A model generated the notes under the pieces. It was not told the DNA's origin, did not search any database, and saw only the letters and a list, made by a program, of their open reading frames with translations. Positions 1-6,059 of a DNA stretch of 6,335 nt are shown piece after piece. Every line of letters starts with the position of its first letter. Position 1 is the first letter of the stretch. This stretch comes from an uncultured Holophagales bacterium. Its GTDB lineage: Bacteria; Acidobacteriota; Thermoanaerobaculia; UBA5066. The stretch spans positions 1 to 6,335 of the forward strand of contig CALMDF010000387.1 of NCBI GenBank assembly GCA_937864895.1, in the 5' to 3' direction. A program made the translations under genes and the position numbers.

Positions 1-50
1 CAGGTCTTGATTTTCTATTCTGCTTCAGCAGAATAGAAAATCAAGACCTG
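1..50. repeat. Perfect 23-bp inverted repeat with 4-base loop
   Basis: Bases 1-23 are the exact reverse complement of 28-50, with loop TTCA at 24-27, so either strand can fold into a 23-bp hairpin without mismatch. The arm has 9 G/C out of 23, far below the coding DNA around it, which suggests a different origin. The right arm is followed by ACCCC (51-55), giving GACCTGACCCC at 45-55; the same 11-mer occurs on the minus strand at 3990-3980 upstream of paralog B. The left arm begins at the first base of the window, so the palindrome may extend further. It lies 12 bases past the stop of paralog A and could end its transcript, but the 3' flank needed to see a U-tract is outside the window. I favour a REP- or MITE-like mobile palindrome; a terminator role is an alternative or an additional effect. 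Confidence 0.9.
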
Positions 51-62
51 ACCCCCTCCTCT

Positions 63-1859
63 CTACTTCGCCACCGCCGTCAGGTCGAGGACGCATCCCG
101 CGAGTCCCTCGGGGGGCACGTCGCAGGCCGGCGAAGCGAAGGCGTGGCCGGCCGGCGGCTGGGCGCCCCAGACCTCGTATCGACCCGGCACCGGAACGCG
201 GATCGCGAAGCGCCCGCTGGCGGCGTCGACGAGGCCGTCGCCGAAGTCCCGGTTGGCCCGGGAGAGGGCGAGGATCCTTTCCACGACAGGCGCTCCGTTC
301 GCGACGACCGTTCCCGGCACGAGGATCCCGTCGCAGGCGAGCCGGACGCGGGCGGTCGCGCCGTCCTCGACGGTCGCGGAGGCCGAGGCGTTCATGACCC
401 CGCCCATTCCGCCCTGGTTCCGCCCGGCCGCGTCGCGGTGGCTCCAGGCACGGGTGAAGGTCCAGCGTCCCGGCTCGGCGTTCTCGACGACGAAGCGGCC
501 GTCGGCGCCGACCTCTAGGGCGTTCGCGCTCGAGTGCCGGCGCGCTTCCGACCCGAACCAGACGGACGTTCGCGCGAGCTCGGCGGGCGTGCCGCAGACG
601 AGCCCCTCGATCCGGCCTCCGCGCCGGAGGTCCAGCTCGACGGCGGTCGCGTCAGGCGAGGGGTCGACGTGCCCAAGCGCGTAACCCGCTGCCTTCGCGA
701 GGAGCCGCACGGTTCCCTTTTCCGGCAGTCCGCTCAGCTCGAACGACCCTTCCGCGTCGCTCGTCGCACCGGTCCCGTCGCGGAAACGGGGCGCGACCTC
801 CCACTCGGCCGTCACCTCCGCCCCCGCCACGGGCGTCCCCCGCTCGGCCTCGACGACCCTTCCTGGGAGCGTGCGGCCCCTGTCGAGAGTCAGCGCGCCG
901 AGGTCGAGCTCGCGCGTCTCCCCGAGCTTCGCGAGGCCCTCGAGCTCCTTTCGCGTCGAGAGGTACCCGCGCGCGCGGACGACGAGGGTCCCCTCCGACC
1001 GGCGAAGCCGGTGGAACGTGAAGACGCCCGTCGTGTCCGTCCGGATCGGGCCGGGCTGGCTCTGCTGCGCGGTGGTGACGCCCCGGTCGTCCGTTCGGAA
1101 CCAGGTGACGATCACGCCGGCTCCCTCGACGGGCTTCCCGTCCGCGTCGACGACGCGGCCCGTGATCCGCTGCGCCCTCTCGAGGACGACCTGGAGCGAC
1201 GTCTCGCCGCCGAGCCGGCCGCGCGAGTCCTCGTGCCCCTCGGCCTTCGCCTGCCAGGCGAGGATTCCGTCGAGCGGCACGCCGACGATCCGGAACCCGC
1301 CGTCGCTGCTGCTTCTCGCGGTGAGCCGCGGGCGGGGCGTGCCGTCGAACGGTCCGCCGGCGGTCGTGACGGCGACCTCCGCTCCCGCCACGACCATCCC
1401 GAGGTCGTCGCGGACGCTTCCCGCAAGCGACCGCCCGGCCTGGAGCGGCACGTCCACCGAGAGCCTCGCTGCGGCGGAGAGCGTCACGCCCTTCTCGTCG
1501 GAGGAGATCCCCGGTCCGTTCCATGCGAGGACCCAGCGGCCCGGCGCGAGCCTTTCGAAGACGGCCCGGGAACGCTCGGGCCTCCGGGCCAGGACGAGTC
1601 TCTTCTCGACAGCTTCCGCGCGCGCGCCCGCGCTCTCGGCCGGGAGGGCAGGGGTCAGCGTGACGACGAGCGGCTCCTCGACGCGTTCGCTCGGCGAGAG
1701 GAACGAGACGGCGATCGTCCCAGTCGAGGTGTCCGGGGTGGGTGTCGCGGCCGTGCTCGGCCCCGCGACGGGGCCGTCGGCCGCGAGGGCGCGGGCTGCG
1801 AGGCACGCGCCCAGGAAGAGGACGGGAACGAGCCGTCGTGAGAGGGGCCTGGCGGGCAT
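63..1859 (-). CDS. Paralog A: exported carboxypeptidase-regulatory-like repeat protein lacking the N-terminal domain
   Basis: Predicted secreted protein of 598 aa with no recognisable enzyme domain. The ATG at 1859 is preferred to a GTG six bases upstream because AGGAG at 1869-1865 lies 5 bases before the ATG and overlaps the GTG. Residues 1-26 are a signal peptide with an RR n-region; there are two possible cleavage sites, signal peptidase I after ALA (26) or a loose lipobox LGAC with Cys19. A Pro/Thr-rich linker (about 30-47) replaces the roughly 85-residue N-terminal domain found in paralogs B and C. Next come the W-x-L-x-W-x-G-P domain (about 49-138, WVLAWNGP at 109-116) and five beta-sandwich repeats at about 143-228, 229-327, 328-413, 415-505 and 511-592, with typical G-x-V-x-D and DGxF motifs. 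Cys422, 509, 579 and 589 match cysteines of the paralogs and may form disulfides. The CarboxypepD-reg-like (transthyretin-like) fold is usually a structural or binding module, not a peptidase. Existence of the gene is near certain; function is unknown. Confidence 0.88.
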   Translation of the reverse strand: MPARPLSRRLVPVLFLGACLAARALAADGPVAGPSTAATPTPDTSTGTIAVSFLSPSERVEEPLVVTLTPALPAESAGARAEAVEKRLVLARRPERSRAVFERLAPGRWVLAWNGPGISSDEKGVTLSAAARLSVDVPLQAGRSLAGSVRDDLGMVVAGAEVAVTTAGGPFDGTPRPRLTARSSSDGGFRIVGVPLDGILAWQAKAEGHEDSRGRLGGETSLQVVLERAQRITGRVVDADGKPVEGAGVIVTWFRTDDRGVTTAQQSQPGPIRTDTTGVFTFHRLRRSEGTLVVRARGYLSTRKELEGLAKLGETRELDLGALTLDRGRTLPGRVVEAERGTPVAGAEVTAEWEVAPRFRDGTGATSDAEGSFELSGLPEKGTVRLLAKAAGYALGHVDPSPDATAVELDLRRGGRIEGLVCGTPAELARTSVWFGSEARRHSSANALEVGADGRFVVENAEPGRWTFTRAWSHRDAAGRNQGGMGGVMNASASATVEDGATARVRLACDGILVPGTVVANGAPVVERILALSRANRDFGDGLVDAASGRFAIRVPVPGRYEVWGAQPPAGHAFASPACDVPPEGLAGCVLDLTAVAK

Positions 1860-1864
1860 GCTCA

Positions 1865-1869
1865 CTCCT
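1865..1869 (-). promoter_or_regulatory. Shine-Dalgarno of paralog A
   Basis: AGGAG on the minus strand, 5 bases before the ATG at 1859. It decides the start, because the alternative in-frame GTG (1865-1863) begins on the last G of this motif and would have no ribosome-binding site of its own. It is the only strong ribosome-binding site in front of any of the three paralogs. The rest of the 107-base gap between B and A (1860-1966) shows no convincing promoter or terminator. Confidence 0.75.
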
Positions 1870-1966
1870 AAGCTGGCGGTCGGGGTCGTACCCCCGTGTT
1901 ACGGAAACCGCCCCCCGTGCGTCGCTCGCTGGCAGGGCACGGCGCACGGCGACGGCGCGTGCGGTT

Positions 1967-3970
1967 CTACTGCCCGCTCGGCGTCAGCTCGACCCGGCAC
2001 CCCTCGAGGCCGCCGGGCGGAACCTCGCACGAGGCGGCGGACGTCGTCGCGCCGCCTCGGGCCGAGAGGAGCCAGAGGCCGGGCGAGGGGACCCGGGTCG
2101 AGAAGCTCCCGGCCGCGTCGGTGAGGGCGTCGGTGGCCGGCGACCCTCCGAGCGAGAAGGCGACGATCTCCGACGTCACGGGGCGCCCACCGCGCGTGAC
2201 GACGCCGGAGAGGGGGAGGCCCTCGCAGCCGAGAGTGAATTGCGAGGTCTCGCCCTCCTTCACCTCGACGGAGGCGCGGACCTGCCCGCTCCAGTCGAAG
2301 GTCGAGCCGGGCTGCGCGGGGTCGCGGAAGCGCCAGCTCCTCGCGAACGTCACCGGCCCCGGCTCGGTGTTCTCGAGCTCGAAGCGTCCGGAGGCTTCGA
2401 CACGGACGATGTTCTGGTTCGAGATGCCTCCGCCGGGGCCGTACCAGATCGCCATGTGCGAGAACTCCCACGCCGTCCCGCAGGCCCGCCCCTGGACGCG
2501 GCCGCCGCGTCCGAGGAGGACGTCGACGGATTCGGTCTCCGGGGCTACCCTCACCGTCTTCGTCGCGAAGCCCTCTTTGCGCACCGTCAGCGTCACCTCG
2601 GGGCCGGGGAGGATCCCGTCGATCCGGAACGTTCCGTCGGGGTCCGTGAAGCCCCGCTCGGTTCCCATCGACCCGCCGACGCCCTTCCGCCAGACCGCCT
2701 CGAGTCGCGCCCCCTCGACCGCGGCGCCGCCGTCCGCCCTTGCGACGCGGCCGGTCAGCATCCTCCCCTTGCGCAGGACGGGGTCGCCGAGGTCGGGCTC
2801 TCCGGGCTCGGCGTGGTCGCCGAGCGGCTCCAGGACGCGGGCCTCCGGAAGGGTACCGGCCTGGGACGGCGCGACCTGGACGGCGAAGGGGAGGTGGCGA
2901 AAGAACGAGAACGTGCCGTCCTCGCGCGATACGACCTGCTCGCGGTGGCCCTCGACGCTCGTGTGGCGCCGCTCGTGGCCTTCGGCGTCCGTCGTGACCG
3001 TGCTCTTCGTGTAGGAGACCTCGAGAGGCGCGTCGGCGACCGGGAGCCCCTCTTCGTCGACGAGGCGTCCGGTCACGCGCTGCGCGCGCACGAGGACGAC
3101 CTCGAGGCGCGTCTCGCCGCCGAGCGACCCGCGGGCGTCTTCGTGCTCCGGCGAGGTCACGTCCCACGCGAAGGTCTCGTCGAGGGGAAGTCCGTTGACG
3201 GAGAAGCCGCCGTCGCTGCCGCTCCGCGCGCTCCGGTCGGTGCCGAGGGGCCTTCCCGTCAGGCCGCCCCCCGTGCGGAGCCGCACGCGAGCCCCGGAGA
3301 CGACGAGCCCGAGGTCGTCGCGGACCGCGCCCTCGACCGACCGGCCCGGCAAGAGCGTGACCGTCCCGGCCTCGGTCCGAGCCTCGCCGACCCGCACCAC
3401 CTTCGTGCCCGCGGCGAGCCCCGGCCCTTCCCACCAGAGGACCCAGTCGCCGGGCGGGACGTCGTCGAGGACGACGGCGTTCTGTGCCGGGCGCGGCTCG
3501 ACCGTCGCCGTGCGCTCGGCGAGGAGCCGCCCCTTCGTTCCCGCCACGGGGTCGACCGTCTCCTTCAGCGAGACCGCCAGCGTCCCGCCCCGCCTCTCGT
3601 CGATCGCGAGAAACGAGACGCGAACCGACCCCTTCGCTTTCAGCGTCGCCTCGACCGCCGCCGCCTCCGGAGCGACCGTCACGTCGGCCGCTTCGAACGA
3701 CCGGGCCGTCAGGCGCAGTCCGACCGCCTCAACCCCCGCCGGTACCTCCGCGACGAACCCTTCCTTCTCCGCCCGCACCGCCACCTTCGAGCACACCGGA
3801 AGGAGGAACGCCTCGAAGTCCTTCACCGGCCGCCCGATCCGGTCGACGACCTTCACCGAGACGCTCCGCGTCGCCACCGGCTCCGCCGAGTCCGCCCCCA
3901 GCGCGACGAACAGCACCAGGAACGGGGTCAGGAACGGGGCCCGGAATGGGGTCGCCGGGAATGGGGTCAC
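1967..3970 (-). CDS. Paralog B: exported carboxypeptidase-regulatory-like repeat protein with repeat-encoded N-terminus
   Basis: Predicted secreted protein of 667 aa, homologous over its full length to paralog C. GTG at 3970 is the first possible start: an in-frame TGA lies at 3991-3989. No Shine-Dalgarno is visible before it. Residues 1-17 contain TPF, TPF, APF and TPF, encoded by four copies of the local 11-bp repeat, then run into a hydrophobic stretch (LVLFVALGA) and a plausible cleavage near ADSA-EP (about 26-31). Domains: N-terminal domain about 35-113 with LLPVC (Cys60), matching LLPAC of C; W-x-L-x-W-x-G-P domain about 115-207 (WVLWWEGP 176-183); five beta-sandwich repeats at about 210-296, 297-401, 402-488, 490-580 and 585-662. 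The second contains a charged, His-containing loop (about 320-350). Cys497, 582, 648 and 658 correspond to cysteines of A and C. No C-terminal membrane segment or sorting signal is seen. Molecular role unknown; the exact start is uncertain. Confidence 0.86.
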   Translation of the reverse strand: MTPFPATPFRAPFLTPFLVLFVALGADSAEPVATRSVSVKVVDRIGRPVKDFEAFLLPVCSKVAVRAEKEGFVAEVPAGVEAVGLRLTARSFEAADVTVAPEAAAVEATLKAKGSVRVSFLAIDERRGGTLAVSLKETVDPVAGTKGRLLAERTATVEPRPAQNAVVLDDVPPGDWVLWWEGPGLAAGTKVVRVGEARTEAGTVTLLPGRSVEGAVRDDLGLVVSGARVRLRTGGGLTGRPLGTDRSARSGSDGGFSVNGLPLDETFAWDVTSPEHEDARGSLGGETRLEVVLVRAQRVTGRLVDEEGLPVADAPLEVSYTKSTVTTDAEGHERRHTSVEGHREQVVSREDGTFSFFRHLPFAVQVAPSQAGTLPEARVLEPLGDHAEPGEPDLGDPVLRKGRMLTGRVARADGGAAVEGARLEAVWRKGVGGSMGTERGFTDPDGTFRIDGILPGPEVTLTVRKEGFATKTVRVAPETESVDVLLGRGGRVQGRACGTAWEFSHMAIWYGPGGGISNQNIVRVEASGRFELENTEPGPVTFARSWRFRDPAQPGSTFDWSGQVRASVEVKEGETSQFTLGCEGLPLSGVVTRGGRPVTSEIVAFSLGGSPATDALTDAAGSFSTRVPSPGLWLLSARGGATTSAASCEVPPGGLEGCRVELTPSGQ

Positions 3971-4002
3971 GCCGGGAATGGGGTCAGGTCAAGAATGGTG
4001 TA
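3919..4002. repeat. Cluster of 11-bp direct repeats, consensus GGAAYGGGGYC
   Basis: On the plus strand, five copies start at 3919, 3931, 3943, 3958 and 3975; a sixth, degenerate copy (8 of 11 matches) starts at 3992. Steps are 12, 12, 15, 17 and 17 bases. The first four units are inside paralog B and are in frame with each other, each reading T/A-P-F on the minus strand; the last two lie upstream of the GTG. The stretch following unit 5 (3986-4020) has 15 G/C in 35 bases, unusually low for this window. Bases 3980-3990 are the reverse complement of GACCTGACCCC found beside the palindrome at 45-55. This resembles dispersed intergenic repeats of REP or related type; the assignment is inference, and no transposase is present in the window. 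Confidence 0.8.
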
Positions 4003-4040
4003 TTGTTTGGTGCGTCTGTTCGACGGCGGGGGCGGTTCGA

Positions 4041-6047
4041 TCACGGCTTCTCCTGTGCGGGGACGGGCCGGAGGTCGAGGATGCACCCGTCGAGACCGCC
4101 TGCCGGGACGTTGCAGGCGACGGGGGCCCACTTCATCCCGGCAGGCGGGTAATCGCCGGTGAAGGGCTCGTAAGGGCCGGGGACGGGGACGAACAGGGAG
4201 AAGCCGCCGGAGTCGTCGGTCATCGCGTCCGGCTCGGTTCCTCCCGGTCCGTTGAAGGTCACCGCCTTCCCGGCAAGCGGCGTTCCCTCCCGGAGAAGGA
4301 TTCCGGACAGCCGGATGCCGTCGCAGCCGAGGGCGATCGTCGAGGTCCGGCCCTCTTCGACGACGATCGTGGCCGTCGTCCCGCCGACCATGGCGCCGTA
4401 GGCCCCCGGCATGAGGGGGTTCTCGTAGACCCACGCCCGGGTGAAGGTCATGCTTCCGGTCTCGACGCCTGTGAAGACGAAACGGCCCGTGGCGTCGGGC
4501 TTCTGCGCGCCCTTGCGCGAGTTGACGTTCGGCTGGCTCGTCATCCAGATCTCCGAGCGGGAGAGCTCGAACGGACGGCCGCAGAGCCGCCCCTCGACGC
4601 GCCCGCCGCGACCGAGGACGACCTCGACGTCGTCGTCCGCCTCGCCGAGGTCGAGGTTTCGCGGCGCGTAGCCGTCCTTCCGGGCCGAGAGGGCCACGGG
4701 CTCCTTCGGTGCGATGCCCGAGACCTCGAAGCCCCCGTCCTCGACGGATACGGCCTCCTGCTCGTCGAGGACGATCGACCTCCCGTCCCTCCGCATGACC
4801 GTGGTCTTCATCGCTACGCCAGCGAGCGCGAGGCCCGAGTTCCCGTCGACGACCCGGCCTCGAATCGTCCGCCCGCGCTCGAGCCGGATCTCGCCGAGCG
4901 AGAGTTCCTTCGGCCATCCCGTGTCGGTGAGCGGCTCCAACGCCCGGGTCGCCTGGCGATACCCCTTCGCCCGGATCTCGACACGGGTCTTCGACGGCAT
5001 CTCGCGGTGGAAGGAGAATCCGCCGTCGTCGGCGATCTCGATCTTCAAAGCGTGGTTCCGGCTCGAGCGATCGGTGACGTAGCGGACGACGATCTGCGCC
5101 TCCCTGAAAGGCAGGCCGTCGGGGTCGACGAGACGCCCGGAGACGTGCTGCGCCCGCTCGACGACGACCTCGAGCCGACTCTCGCCGCCGAGAATCCCGC
5201 TGGCCGCCATGTGGCCGGTCGAGCGGACGGTCCACGAGAGCGGCTCGCCGGCGGGCGCCCCGGCGATGACGAAGCCGCCGTCGTCCGCGGAGCGCACATC
5301 GTCGAAGTAGGGGTCGCCCTGGTCGAACGCTGCTCGCTCCGAGAGGAGAACCCGCGCCCCCGCGACCGGAGAGCCGAGGTCGTCCCGGACGGCCCCCTCC
5401 ACGCTGATCCCGCGCCGCAGGGGAGGCGTCCCCGCGTCCACGGGCAGGGCGGCCACGGTGACCGCCTTCCTCCCGCTCGCCACGCTCGGCCCGTTCCACG
5501 AGAGCGCCCACGTCCCTGCCGGGACGTCGTCGAAAACCGCCTTCGTGCCCTTCGGACGCGGGGGAAGCGTCAGCTTCCGCTCGGCGATCGGCTTGCCGGG
5601 CCGGATCGCGCCGACGCCGGGGCCGGGGGCCAGGGCGACGACGAGCGAATCCTCCCGCTTCTCGTCGAGAGAGAGAAACGAGACGGTCACGGAACCGGTC
5701 GCCTTCAGTCGAACGACGAGCCCGGCGGCCCCCTCGGCGGGAACCTCGGCCTCGGCCGGGGCAAACCCGGGAGCCTGAAGCCGGAGGCGCGTCGTCCCGC
5801 CTTCGTTCGCCTTCGCCGGAAGGACGATTCGGAAGCCCTCGCCCTCGGCCCGGGTCGCCAGCTTCCCGCACGCCGGAAGGAGGCAGGCCGTCACGCCCGC
5901 GACGGGCCGGTCGAGTCGATCCACGACCCGAACGAGGACGGTGCGGGGGAGCGTGGCGGCCGGGTCGGCCGCGAAGGCCGGCGGGGAGCCGGCGACGAGG
6001 GGTGCGGCGGCGAGGAGGATCGACGCGAGGCGGCCCGTGCGGCTCAT
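4041..6047 (-). CDS. Paralog C: exported carboxypeptidase-regulatory-like repeat protein next to pstB
   Basis: Predicted secreted protein of 668 aa. The ATG at 6047 gives a good signal peptide (RLASILLAAAPLVAG hydrophobic core, AFA-ADP cleavage about residue 26). It starts 12 bases after the pstB stop; the only Shine-Dalgarno-like motif is a poorly spaced GGGG at 6054-6051, so translation may depend on coupling to pstB. Domains: N-terminal domain about 35-115 (VRVVDRLDRPVAG, Cys55, Cys60); W-x-L-x-W-x-G-P domain about 118-208 (WALSWNGP 180-187); five carboxypeptidase-regulatory-like beta-sandwich repeats at about 213-299, 300-391, 392-480, 482-572 and 577-660, with D(D/S)GGF-type motifs near 256, 341, 437 and 612. 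Cys489, 575, 645 and 655 are shared with A and B, the last two in C-x-VPxGGLxGC. No catalytic residues, C-terminal anchor or secretion tag are recognised. It is probably a periplasmic or surface structural or binding protein; that is inference from fold and export signal. Confidence 0.9.
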   Translation of the reverse strand: MSRTGRLASILLAAAPLVAGSPPAFAADPAATLPRTVLVRVVDRLDRPVAGVTACLLPACGKLATRAEGEGFRIVLPAKANEGGTTRLRLQAPGFAPAEAEVPAEGAAGLVVRLKATGSVTVSFLSLDEKREDSLVVALAPGPGVGAIRPGKPIAERKLTLPPRPKGTKAVFDDVPAGTWALSWNGPSVASGRKAVTVAALPVDAGTPPLRRGISVEGAVRDDLGSPVAGARVLLSERAAFDQGDPYFDDVRSADDGGFVIAGAPAGEPLSWTVRSTGHMAASGILGGESRLEVVVERAQHVSGRLVDPDGLPFREAQIVVRYVTDRSSRNHALKIEIADDGGFSFHREMPSKTRVEIRAKGYRQATRALEPLTDTGWPKELSLGEIRLERGRTIRGRVVDGNSGLALAGVAMKTTVMRRDGRSIVLDEQEAVSVEDGGFEVSGIAPKEPVALSARKDGYAPRNLDLGEADDDVEVVLGRGGRVEGRLCGRPFELSRSEIWMTSQPNVNSRKGAQKPDATGRFVFTGVETGSMTFTRAWVYENPLMPGAYGAMVGGTTATIVVEEGRTSTIALGCDGIRLSGILLREGTPLAGKAVTFNGPGGTEPDAMTDDSGGFSLFVPVPGPYEPFTGDYPPAGMKWAPVACNVPAGGLDGCILDLRPVPAQEKP

Positions 6048-6059
6048 CGACCCCAGAGC

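Noticed and set aside
1882..1894. Small inverted repeat GGGGT-CGT-ACCCC in the gap between B and A, as an operator
   Set aside because: Only 5 bp per arm; GGGGTC occurs many times inside the genes of this window, so it has no weight on its own.
1943..1963. Six-bp stem CGCACG/CGTGCG with 9-base loop just downstream of paralog B, as a terminator
   Set aside because: Short stem, no T-tract after it on the minus strand, and such stems are expected by chance in this base composition.
144..2124. Plus-strand open frames opposite paralog A (144-518, 253-684, 534-1841, 871-2124)
   Set aside because: All are antisense shadows of A with low-complexity Arg/Pro/Ser-rich translations and no recognisable motifs.
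3987..3992. TTGACC on the minus strand as a -35 promoter element for paralog B
   Set aside because: No -10-like hexamer at 16-18 bases downstream, and the hexamer is part of the repeat-related sequence.
3919..4002. Direct-repeat cluster as a CRISPR array or plasmid-type iterons
   Set aside because: Units are 11 bp with only 1-6 base spacers, lie partly inside a coding region, and no cas or replication-initiator gene is present.
1742..4162. 806-codon plus-strand open frame, longer than any of the accepted genes
   Set aside because: It runs antisense through A, B and the end of C, has Arg/Gly/Pro-rich composition with no domain or signal peptide, and has no ribosome-binding site. Long antisense open frames are expected opposite GC-rich genes. 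The minus-strand frames are homologous to one another and have coherent domain architecture.
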